Assembly (NCBI GenBank): GCA_013152165.1
Contig: JAADGY010000022.1
Location: forward strand, 1-14,382
Source of the DNA: a bacterium
GTDB taxonomy: Bacteria > Patescibacteriota > Microgenomatia > JAADGY01
Direction: 5' to 3'
DNA: 14,382 bases
Shown: in pieces, positions 1 through 6,201 of the stretch
How the letters are laid out: each line of letters opens with the position of its first letter
Numbering within the stretch: the stretch's first letter is position 1
Position numbers and translations under genes: made by a program
The notes under the pieces: generated by a model
The model's input: only the letters and a program-made list of their open reading frames with translations
What the model was told of the DNA's origin: nothing
The model's database searches: none

Positions 1-45
1 AAAAAAGGGAAGGAAAACAAAACAAAGAATTTATCTTCCCTAATA

Positions 46-109
46 AACAAAAAAGCCAACAGAGACGGCACTATCACACTCTAGAGTACGATAGTATCTT
101 CTCTGTTGG
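46..109 (-). terminator. rho-independent-like terminator on the minus strand, built on palindrome copy 1
   Basis: Read on the minus strand, the 10-bp outer stem (109-100 pairing with 65-56) encloses the 26-nt palindrome and is followed by GCTTTTTTGTTT (complement of 44-55), a good U-tract. The plus strand has no U-tract after the stem, so the signal is directional. It implies a transcript entering from the right on the minus strand, that is, through the other two palindromes and possibly from the 222-404 region. No convincing minus-strand promoter was found. A second, weaker terminator-like signal lies beyond it on the same strand: GGGAAG/CTTCCC (39-34 with 12-7) followed by TTTTTT. Confidence 0.55.
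70..95. repeat. palindromic repeat, copy 1 (imperfect)
   Basis: This is a 26-bp near-palindrome with left arm ACTATCACACT, centre CTAG and right arm AGTACGATAGT. It departs from perfect symmetry only at 88-89. Read as plus-strand RNA the two affected pairs are A-C and C-A mismatches; read as minus-strand RNA both are G-U wobbles. It is enclosed by a further perfect 10-bp inverted repeat, CCAACAGAGA (56-65) and TCTCTGTTGG (100-109), with symmetric 4-nt internal loops at 66-69 and 96-99. Confidence 0.9.
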
Positions 110-132
110 AGTGGTAGTCTTTTAGAGATGGC

Positions 133-158
133 ACTATCATACTCTAGAGTATGATAGT
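133..158. repeat. palindromic repeat, copy 2 (perfect)
   Basis: This is a perfect 26-bp palindrome: arm ACTATCATACT, centre CTAG, arm AGTATGATAGT. Compared with copy 3, one symmetric pair is T-A instead of C-G (positions 140 and 151), so both arms changed together. Its centre lies 63 bp from the centre of copy 1. It is preceded by AGAGATGGC, as in the other copies (AGAGACGGC, AGGGATGGC). Confidence 0.9.
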
Positions 159-193
159 ATTTCCCTGGTAAGCTAATTTTTCTTTAGGGATGG

Positions 194-221
194 CACTATC
201 ACACTCTAGAGTGTGATAGTG
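194..221. repeat. palindromic repeat, copy 3 (perfect, 28 bp)
   Basis: This is a perfect 28-bp palindrome: arm CACTATCACACT, centre CTAG, and its reverse complement. Its centre is 62 bp from that of copy 2. It is preceded by AGGGATG and followed directly by the palindromic hexamer GTTAAC (221-226). No other copy of this element was found in the window. Confidence 0.9.
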
Positions 222-404
222 TTAACATGCTAAAACGTTTTCTAGGCCGTGTTCCTGCCTGCTTTTCAGATCCCGGATCGAAGAAAAGTGAGCGCCTTCC
301 AACTCCTTTTCCACCACAGGTGGATGGTTTGGAATTTGTGATTTGCCCACCACGACTCGCAGAAGCTTCATCGACGCGAGGCGGGCAGCTTTGAGATTTG
401 ACAT
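222..404 (-). CDS. possible small protein of 60 residues (doubtful)
   Basis: This is an open frame of 60 codons on the minus strand, ending exactly where palindrome copy 3 begins, so the palindrome array and terminator would form its 3' untranslated region. The product resembles no family I recognise, has no membrane segment, and has a mixed charged composition. Against it: no Shine-Dalgarno sequence, no clear promoter, codon choice (GTG, GCG, TCG, CGA) unlike the neighbouring genes, and overlap with several nested inverted repeats that suggest RNA structure instead. The opposite strand carries a 55-codon frame (227-394) of equal obscurity. Confidence 0.15.
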   Translation of the reverse strand: MSNLKAARLASMKLLRVVVGKSQIPNHPPVVEKELEGAHFSSIRDLKSRQEHGLENVLAC

Positions 405-427
405 TTAAGTTTTGACATTTTTATCAT

Positions 428-456
428 TTGTCCATTTTCCACTCTCCATTTATAAT
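428..456 (+). promoter_or_regulatory. pheS promoter, leaderless type
   Basis: TTGTCC (428-433), a 17-bp spacer and a perfect TATAAT (451-456) form a good sigma-70-type promoter. Only 6 nt separate the -10 box from the pheS ATG at 463, so transcription should begin at or within a base or two of the start codon. There is no room for a ribosome binding site. Confidence 0.75.
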
Positions 457-462
457 TAGCCC

Positions 463-1479
463 ATGAAGGATCTGATTGAAAAATTAAAACAGGACTTCAC
501 AAACAGGCTTGATAAAGCTAACTCGGCCTCTGATTTGGAAACCCTTCGCGTTGATTTCTTTGGCCGCAAAGGCAAGCTTAATCAAATATTTAAACAACTA
601 ACCCGGCTGTCGGTTGAAGAAAAGCAAAAATGGGGCCCTTATCTTAATCAGCTGAAAGCACGCTGGCAAAAAGCTCTGGCTAACAAACATCAAAAGCTAA
701 CCCAAACCGCCCCGGTTGCAGACTTTAACTTTCCTGCTTTTCCCGTCCCCACCTTCGGTCGGCTTCATCCTATTGAATGGATGCGCCAAAAGACCCTGGA
801 AATATTTACCCCCTTAGGCTTCATCGAGGTTGACGGCCCCCATATTGAAAATGATTGGTATAACTTTGAAGGTTTAAACATCCCGCCCGGCCACCCGGCC
901 CGTGATTTATGGGACACTTTATACGTTGACCTAAAAGACGACAAAAACAGCCCGCTATTGCTAAGAACCCACACCTCCAACATTCAATTAAGGGCTTTGC
1001 AAAAATATAAACCCCCCTTAAAAGTTATGTCTTTTGGCCGCTGTTTCCGCCATGAAGTCCTTGATCCCCGCCACTCCCATACCTTTTCTCAATTTGAAGT
1101 CCTGGTCGTTGACAAAAACATCAACATGAGCCATTTAAAATGGTTGAGCGATTATTTCTTAAAACAAATCCTGGGCGAAGTTACTCAAAGCCGTTTCCGC
1201 CCTAAATACTACCCCTTTGTTGAGCCGGGCGTTGGCGTCGATGCCAAATGTGTTTTCTGCGCCGGCCAAGGCTGTTCTGTCTGCTCTAACTCCGGTTGGT
1301 TTGAAATCGCCGGCGCCGGCATGGTCCACCCCCAGGTTTTAACCAACGCCGGCCTTGATCCTGATGAATACTCCGGTTTTGCTTGGGGTTTTGGCCCTGA
1401 CCGCATGCTTATGTTAATGACCGGCGTTGATGATATAAGGCAGCTTTATCAAGGCAACCTCAATTTTTTAAAAGGCTAA
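463..1479 (+). CDS. pheS: phenylalanine--tRNA ligase alpha subunit
   Basis: Catalytic subunit of the cytoplasmic (alpha-beta)2 enzyme that attaches phenylalanine to tRNA-Phe using ATP. Length 338 is normal for the bacterial subunit. Residues 1-85 are the helical coiled-coil tRNA-binding arm; the class II catalytic core follows. Visible are class II motif 2 with GRCFRHE (192-198), the TRFRPxYYPF-like stretch (here SRFRPKYYPFVEP, 243-255) and motif 3 GFGPDRMLML (309-318). Ala307 in GFAWG matches the E. coli Ala294 of the amino-acid pocket. Residues 263-274 hold a C-x2-C-x4-C-x2-C cluster (Cys263, 266, 271, 274), a zinc-ribbon-like insert found in some bacterial PheS but absent in E. coli. The start follows a perfect -10 box by 6 nt. 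pheT begins 3 nt after the stop. Confidence 0.98.
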   Translation: MKDLIEKLKQDFTNRLDKANSASDLETLRVDFFGRKGKLNQIFKQLTRLSVEEKQKWGPYLNQLKARWQKALANKHQKLTQTAPVADFNFPAFPVPTFGRLHPIEWMRQKTLEIFTPLGFIEVDGPHIENDWYNFEGLNIPPGHPARDLWDTLYVDLKDDKNSPLLLRTHTSNIQLRALQKYKPPLKVMSFGRCFRHEVLDPRHSHTFSQFEVLVVDKNINMSHLKWLSDYFLKQILGEVTQSRFRPKYYPFVEPGVGVDAKCVFCAGQGCSVCSNSGWFEIAGAGMVHPQVLTNAGLDPDEYSGFAWGFGPDRMLMLMTGVDDIRQLYQGNLNFLKG

Positions 1480-1482
1480 AAC

Positions 1483-3444
1483 ATGAAAGTACCATATCGC
1501 TGGTTGACCAAGCTGGTTAAACTCAAATCCAACCCGGCCGAACTGGCCCAAAAACTTTCCCTTATGACCATCGGGGTTGACGAAGTTAAAGATACTCCCC
1601 TTGGCCCGGTTCTGGATCTGGATGTCACCTATAATCGAGGCGACCTTTTGTCCATGGTCGGCGTCGCCCGCGAAGCCGCCTTTATCGACAAAGCCAAACT
1701 AACCCTGCCGGATGCATCCTTTGACCTAAACAATATTCCCGATGCCAACCTCCAAATCCAAAGGGATCAAACCGCTTGCCAGCTTTATACAGCCGTCATC
1801 CTTGAGGTCTCGCCAACCCCTTCGCCGGAATGGCTTCAACAAAGGCTTGCCTCCGTCGGCATCACCCCTCAAAACATTATCGTCGATCTAACCAACCTAG
1901 TTATGTGGGAATGGGGTCAGCCGTTTCATGCCTTTGACCTTGACACGCTAACCGGCGAAACCATAAGCATCAAGCCCGCCGGCCGATCCCTTAAGTTCAC
2001 CACTCTTGATAACAAAACCAGAACCCTTGACCCCGATGACATTTTAATTTGGGACGATCAAAAACCAATCGCCTTAGCCGGCGTCATGGGAGGCTTGGAA
2101 ACCGAGATCACCAACCAAACCCAAACCGTTTTGTTGGAAATGGCCCTGTTTGACCCTTTTCAAATCCGCCGGACGGCCATGAAGCATGGTTTATTTTCCG
2201 ACGCCGCCAACCGCTTCATTCACAAACCCTCGCCCCAAACCTCGCAAATGGCCCTTAAGCGCATTTTGACTTTGTTTGCTAAACATGCCAAAGCCAAAAT
2301 CAAAGGCATCAAAATAAGCGGCTCTTTTGACCAATCGATGCCGGTTATCAGCCTGACCCTTGACCAGGTAAACTCTTTGCTTGGCGCCGATATCAGCTTA
2401 ACCCAAGCCGCCGACATACTAACAGGCTTGGATTTTAAGCTGGCAGTCAAAAAACATAATTTAATCGTTACCCCGCCTCATTGGCGTCAGGATATACAAA
2501 TAAAGCAGGATGTCATCGAAGAAATCGCTCGCGGCTTTGGCTACTGGCGGCTTAAACCCTCTCCCCTGCCGCTTCATTTTATCCCCCACAAGCCGGCTGT
2601 CTCGGAAACTCTTTCAAAACAAATTAAAAACTTTTTAACCGGCCAGGGCCTTTTTCAAATCAACCCCTTTGGTTTTTATACCCAAGCCGAAATAACTCAT
2701 TTTGGCATTCAAACCAAACCGCTTGTTCGGGTCACTAACTTCATTTCAATCGAAACCCGCTACCTTAAATCATCTCTTTTGCCTGGTCTTTACTCTTACA
2801 TCAAAACCAGCCGGCCCATTAACTGGTTCGACCAGCCTCTTGGCTTTTTTGAAATCAACCGGACATATCACCGCCGCCATCAAAAACCGGATGAGCCAGT
2901 CAAGCTAGCTTTTATCTTTGACTCGCAAAACTTTTTAACCAGGATAATAAACAATCTTTTTGAGTATCTAAGATTTGATTATCAGCATCTGCGGTTAAAA
3001 GCCCAAACTCCCCCGGATTTCCCCTTGACCAGTCATTTCCAGCACCTGCATACCCTTTTTTATAAAAATAAACCCTTAGGCTGGTTGGTTCAGCTGGATG
3101 ATTTTTGGGCGGTTGAGCTTGACTGGCTGGCTGTTTTAACCAATGCCGACTTAACTCCCAAGCCGTCCAAACCGTCATCATTTGCTCCCATCATCGAAGA
3201 GCTTACCTTTGAACCCAGCAATAAGCCTGAGTTGTTGTTTAACCTTTTAATTAGCCTAAGATACACCACCAACCTGATCAAAGAATTAAGGCTGATCGAC
3301 CGCTATCAAAACCGCTTTACCATCCGCATCATTTACCATGATCCTCACAAACAGCTTGCCAAAAAAGATATCAAACCCCTCCGCCGTCAAATCGCCTCTC
3401 AAGCCCAAAAACAAGGCTACAAACTAATAGGCCAAGAAATCTAG
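1483..3444 (+). CDS. pheT: phenylalanine--tRNA ligase beta subunit, short form lacking the EMAP/OB domain
   Basis: Non-catalytic partner of PheS that supports tRNA binding and editing of mischarged Tyr-tRNA-Phe. At 653 residues it is well short of the usual ~790-800. The B1 start (residues 1-35, KVPYRWL...) runs straight into LDLDVTYNRGDLLSMVGVA (44-62), which in full-length PheT lies after the ~110-residue EMAP-type tRNA-binding domain; that domain is therefore missing. Then come the B3/B4 editing domain (about 95-250, with ALAGVMGG 197-204 and TDAxxRFE-like SDAANRFIH 239-247), B5 (about 283-355, PPHWRQDI), the catalytic-like core (about 370-545) and a weakly conserved C-terminal FDX-ACB anticodon-binding domain (about 565-653, LRLIDRY). 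It lies 3 nt after pheS without a Shine-Dalgarno sequence, so translation is probably coupled. Confidence 0.97.
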   Translation: MKVPYRWLTKLVKLKSNPAELAQKLSLMTIGVDEVKDTPLGPVLDLDVTYNRGDLLSMVGVAREAAFIDKAKLTLPDASFDLNNIPDANLQIQRDQTACQLYTAVILEVSPTPSPEWLQQRLASVGITPQNIIVDLTNLVMWEWGQPFHAFDLDTLTGETISIKPAGRSLKFTTLDNKTRTLDPDDILIWDDQKPIALAGVMGGLETEITNQTQTVLLEMALFDPFQIRRTAMKHGLFSDAANRFIHKPSPQTSQMALKRILTLFAKHAKAKIKGIKISGSFDQSMPVISLTLDQVNSLLGADISLTQAADILTGLDFKLAVKKHNLIVTPPHWRQDIQIKQDVIEEIARGFGYWRLKPSPLPLHFIPHKPAVSETLSKQIKNFLTGQGLFQINPFGFYTQAEITHFGIQTKPLVRVTNFISIETRYLKSSLLPGLYSYIKTSRPINWFDQPLGFFEINRTYHRRHQKPDEPVKLAFIFDSQNFLTRIINNLFEYLRFDYQHLRLKAQTPPDFPLTSHFQHLHTLFYKNKPLGWLVQLDDFWAVELDWLAVLTNADLTPKPSKPSSFAPIIEELTFEPSNKPELLFNLLISLRYTTNLIKELRLIDRYQNRFTIRIIYHDPHKQLAKKDIKPLRRQIASQAQKQGYKLIGQEI

Positions 3445-3482
3445 GCTAAGTACCATTTTTCCGGCCTAAATCCCTGGTAATC

Positions 3483-3510
3483 TTTAAAACTTTTTTAGAT
3501 GTTGTATAAT
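3483..3510 (+). promoter_or_regulatory. rpsO promoter, near-leaderless; decides the rpsO start
   Basis: A perfect TATAAT lies at 3505-3510, with a weak -35 candidate TTTAAA (3483-3488) at 16 bp. The expected transcription start falls at about 3517-3520, at or just before the ATG at 3520. A longer reading frame from an ATG at 3499 would be translated through the -10 box itself, so that start is rejected. Confidence 0.7.
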
Positions 3511-3519
3511 AATCAACGT

Positions 3520-3789
3520 ATGCCGCTAAAACCGCAAGATAAACAAAAAGTCATTGCTCAGTTTCGCTTAGGTAAAACCGACACCGGCTCGGTCGAGGTG
3601 CAGACCGGCCTTTTCACCGAAAGAATCAAAAGGCTGACCCAGCACTTAAAAATCCACAAGCAAGACCACCACAGCCGCCGCGGCTTATTAAGAATGGTTA
3701 ATCAGCGCCGGCGAATGCTTCATTATCTTGCCCAAATCGATAAATCTCGTTATCAAGCTTTAATCAAAAAGCTAGGCTTAAAAAAATAA
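3520..3789 (+). CDS. rpsO: 30S ribosomal protein S15
   Basis: Primary-binding protein of the 30S central domain; it binds the 16S rRNA three-way junction. From the ATG at 3520 the product begins MPLKPQDKQKVIAQF and has 89 residues, the standard S15 length and N-terminus. Family hallmarks are present: DTGSVEVQ, LTxRIxxLTxHLKxHKxDHHSRRGL and the C-terminal RRRMLHYL. The alternative ATG at 3499 would add seven residues encoded by the promoter. With essentially no 5' leader there is no room for the leader pseudoknot through which E. coli S15 represses itself; any autoregulation must work differently. pnp follows 150 nt downstream, across a long hairpin. Confidence 0.97.
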   Translation: MPLKPQDKQKVIAQFRLGKTDTGSVEVQTGLFTERIKRLTQHLKIHKQDHHSRRGLLRMVNQRRRMLHYLAQIDKSRYQALIKKLGLKK

Positions 3790-3841
3790 TTATTAAATTC
3801 TAAATTATAAGGAAACAGACAGCTTGTCATTTTAATTAAAA

Positions 3842-3909
3842 GGGGAGATTTGGGTAGTCAAAAATAAACTCAAACACTTTGATTTTATTTTTAACTCCTC
3901 AAACTCCCC
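3842..3909 (+). promoter_or_regulatory. long imperfect hairpin in the rpsO-pnp intergenic region
   Basis: Bases 3842-3909 fold on themselves almost completely. Six base pairs GGGGAG/CTCCCC form the base; A3848 bulges; TTTGGG pairs with CCTCAAA-type bases through one G-U; AGT/ACT follows; then AAAAATAAA (3860-3868) pairs with TTTATTTTT (3884-3892); and TCAAA (3870-3874) pairs with TTTGA (3878-3882) around a CAC triloop. Only three internal mismatches interrupt about 28 pairs. It lies about 30 nt before the pnp start. It has no following U-tract on the plus strand, so it is not a classical terminator. In E. coli the rpsO-pnp region carries a stem cut by RNase III that lets PNPase control its own mRNA; this stem may play a similar part, but that is by analogy of place only. 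Confidence 0.75.
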
Positions 3910-3939
3910 CAAACCGCACACAGCTGCTGTTAACAAACT

Positions 3940-6153
3940 ATGACCGAAGTTTCAGATAGACCGCTAGACAACATTAAACAAACCTTTGTCAAAAAACTCC
4001 AATTTGACTCAACCAACTTGAGTTTTGAGTTTTTCAAATACGCCCCCCGCGCCGATATGGCTGTCATGGGTCACATGGGCGACACATCTGTTTTAGTCAC
4101 CATCGTCTGCAGTGATACACAATCTCACTTAAGTTATTTTCCCTTGCAGGTTGAGTACATCGAAAGGCTTTACGCCGGCGGCAAAATCAAAGGCTCCCGC
4201 TTTGTTAAGCGTGAAGGCCGCCCAAGCGACGAGGCGGTTTTAATCGCCCGCATGATCGATCGCTCTATAAGGCCTTTATTCCCTAAAGATTTCAGTAACG
4301 ATGTTCAAATAATCGCCACCGTCATGAGCGTTGACGGTGAAAATGATCCAGCCATTCTAGCTAACTTAACCACCCAGCTGGCTTTGCATGTTTCCGATAT
4401 TCCCTGGCAGGGCCCCAGTATAGCCATGCGAGTCGGCATGGTAGATGAACAACTAATTTTCAACCCGACCATAGAGCAAATAAAACAAGGCAGTCTTGAT
4501 TTAATAGTCAGCGCCACCCCTGATGCTGTGGTTATGATCGAAGCCGAGGCTAAGCAAGTTGATAACCAAACCGTTTTAAAAGCTCTAAAGCTTTTTTATG
4601 ACAAATCCCAGCCGATTTTTGACTTAACCGCCAGCCTTCGTCAGGAAATCGGCTTAACCAAGCGCGATTATCCGCCGGTTGTCATAAGCGATGAGGCTAT
4701 CAAACTGGCCGATGAAAAGAAAGACAAGATAGCTCAAATAGTCAAAGACATCGCCGGTCAATCCGCCACTTATGACCAATGGGAGGAAATAAAAAATCAA
4801 TGGGTTGAAGAGCTTTCCCAAACCCAAGAAGACGAAGTCCTGATTACTGATTACGCCAAAGCCCTCTCCGAAGTTTTTGCTGATCAAGCCAGACATCATA
4901 TTTTAACCACCGGCCAGCGCCTGGACGGCCGCACCGAGGATCAAATAAGGCCTCTTCATATCGAGGTTGGTGTTTTGCCCCAAGTTCATGGCAGTGCCCT
5001 TTTCCAGCGCGGCGACACCCAGGTTTTAAGCATCCTAACCCTTGCTTCCCCGGCCCAAGAACAAATCATTGAAACCATGTTAGAAGACGAGTTCAAACGC
5101 TACATGCATCATTACTCGGCCTTGCCGTATTCAGTCGGCGAAAGCGGCCGAATCGGCTGGCCCAGAAGGCGGGAGATCGGCCATGGCGCCTTGGCTGAAA
5201 AAGCTCTTTTGCCGGTTCTGCCTGCCGAAGAAGACTTTCCCTATACCATCCGAATTGTTTCTGAAGTTTTATCCCAGCAAGGTTCAACCTCGATGGCCTC
5301 GACCTGCGGCTCGACCTTGTCGTTGATGGACGCTGGCGTGCCGATTCAAGCTCCGGTCGCCGGCATCTCGGTTGGTATGGTTTCCGATGATAAAGGCAAT
5401 CACCGCTTGCTAACCGACATCATGGGCATCGAAGACCACACCGGCGACATGGACTTCAAAGTCGCCGGCACTAAAAAAGGCATCACCGCTATCCAGCTTG
5501 ATGTTAAAAAAATTCATTTGAGCCTTGATGTTATTGAAAAAACTCTTGAACGCGCCTATCAAGCCCGTTTGACCATTCTAGAGCGGATGCAGCAGATCAT
5601 CGAAGCTCCCCGCCCCCATCTGCCCCCGGACGCTCCTAAAATCGCTATAACCCATATCCCAGAAGACAAAATCGGCGAGGTCATCGGCTCCGGCGGCCAG
5701 ACCATCAAAAGAATAATTAATGAAACCGGCACCATCGTTGATGTTCGTGATGACGGCCGAGTCACCGTCTCCGGCCAGGACCGGGCCAGCGTTCAGCAGG
5801 CCATCGACATCATCGAAGGCATCGTCCGCGAGCTCCAGCCAGGTGAAGAGTTTGTTGGCCGGGTTGTTCGGCTGGTTAACTTCGGCGCTTTTATAGAGAT
5901 TTATCCGGGCAAGGACGCCCTGCTTCATATCTCTAAAATCCCTGGTTATGTCAAAGATATTACTCAAATTCTTAAGGTTGATCAAAAAATAAAAGTCAAG
6001 GTAGAGGAAGTTTCACCTGACGGCCGAGTCAGTTTAACCCTGGCCGAACCGATCCCGGGCTACACTCCCCAGCCGTCAAGGCCTCAATCAAGGCCGCCAC
6101 ACAAATCAGATGATCGCCGTCCGCCAACCCATGTTAGCCGGAAGCAATCTTAA
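3940..6153 (+). CDS. pnp: polyribonucleotide nucleotidyltransferase (PNPase)
   Basis: Phosphorolytic 3'-5' exoribonuclease, normally a ring-shaped trimer, that degrades RNA to nucleoside diphosphates. Length 737 is near the family norm. Order: first RNase PH domain (about 12-230, YAGGKIKGSRFVKREGRPS), helical domain (about 240-320), catalytic second RNase PH domain (about 325-555), KH (about 565-625) with GSGG at 583-586, and S1 (about 635-702), then a short basic Pro-rich tail. Catalytic residues are intact: RR 410-411 before EIGHG, the SxS loop 449-451 (QGSTSMAS), and D499, D505, K507 in EDHTGDMDFK. There is no Shine-Dalgarno sequence; GTTAAC lies just before the start. No strong promoter of its own was found, so co-transcription with rpsO is likely. 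Confidence 0.98.
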   Translation: MTEVSDRPLDNIKQTFVKKLQFDSTNLSFEFFKYAPRADMAVMGHMGDTSVLVTIVCSDTQSHLSYFPLQVEYIERLYAGGKIKGSRFVKREGRPSDEAVLIARMIDRSIRPLFPKDFSNDVQIIATVMSVDGENDPAILANLTTQLALHVSDIPWQGPSIAMRVGMVDEQLIFNPTIEQIKQGSLDLIVSATPDAVVMIEAEAKQVDNQTVLKALKLFYDKSQPIFDLTASLRQEIGLTKRDYPPVVISDEAIKLADEKKDKIAQIVKDIAGQSATYDQWEEIKNQWVEELSQTQEDEVLITDYAKALSEVFADQARHHILTTGQRLDGRTEDQIRPLHIEVGVLPQVHGSALFQRGDTQVLSILTLASPAQEQIIETMLEDEFKRYMHHYSALPYSVGESGRIGWPRRREIGHGALAEKALLPVLPAEEDFPYTIRIVSEVLSQQGSTSMASTCGSTLSLMDAGVPIQAPVAGISVGMVSDDKGNHRLLTDIMGIEDHTGDMDFKVAGTKKGITAIQLDVKKIHLSLDVIEKTLERAYQARLTILERMQQIIEAPRPHLPPDAPKIAITHIPEDKIGEVIGSGGQTIKRIINETGTIVDVRDDGRVTVSGQDRASVQQAIDIIEGIVRELQPGEEFVGRVVRLVNFGAFIEIYPGKDALLHISKIPGYVKDITQILKVDQKIKVKVEEVSPDGRVSLTLAEPIPGYTPQPSRPQSRPPHKSDDRRPPTHVSRKQS

Positions 6154-6161
6154 TCACCTCG

Positions 6162-6191
6162 TTTACATTCCATCAGTCCTGGGTTTATAAT
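6162..6191 (+). promoter_or_regulatory. promoter of the Lon-like ATPase gene, near-leaderless
   Basis: TTTACA (6162-6167), an 18-bp spacer and a perfect TATAAT (6186-6191). Ten nt separate the -10 box from the ATG at 6202, leaving a leader of about 0-4 nt and no ribosome binding site. Confidence 0.75.
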
Positions 6192-6201
6192 CAAACTTAA
6201 T

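Larger units (their letters stand above)
1..462. other. gene-free region upstream of pheS with palindrome array
   Basis: No protein-coding gene is convincingly supported here. The left 226 bases are AT-rich and hold three copies of a long palindrome (separate entries). Bases 227-400 are more GC-rich than the flanks and contain several nested inverted repeats: CTTTTC 262-267 with GAAAAG 283-288 enclosing GATCC/GGATC 269-279; CCACC/GGTGG 311-323; and TGCCC 344-348 with GGGCA 383-387 enclosing CTCGC 356-360 with GCGAG 376-380. This density of stems looks more like a structured RNA or regulatory element than coding sequence. TTTGACATTT occurs twice, at 397-406 and 411-420, just before the pheS promoter. 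No tRNA, tmRNA, RNase P RNA, SRP RNA or T-box signature was recognised by eye. Confidence 0.7.

Noticed and set aside
70..221. CRISPR array
   Set aside because: Only three units; each repeat is itself a near-perfect palindrome without a loop, and the spacers resemble each other (shared flanks and covarying stems), unlike CRISPR spacers. No cas genes are nearby.
227..394. 55-codon plus-strand frame starting after GTTAAC
   Set aside because: No recognisable protein, overlaps strong inverted repeats and an equally long frame on the other strand; codon choice does not match the genome.
227..462. T-box riboswitch controlling pheST
   Set aside because: No T-box consensus (TGGNACCGCG) and no specifier-loop layout, and the pheS promoter lies just before the ATG, downstream of this region.
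3445..3519. Terminator after pheT
   Set aside because: TAGGCC/GGCCTA can pair only across a loop of about 28 nt and no U-tract follows directly; not a convincing terminator.
5578..5985. 135-residue minus-strand frame inside pnp
   Set aside because: Antisense shadow of the KH/S1 coding region; no start signal and no family resemblance.
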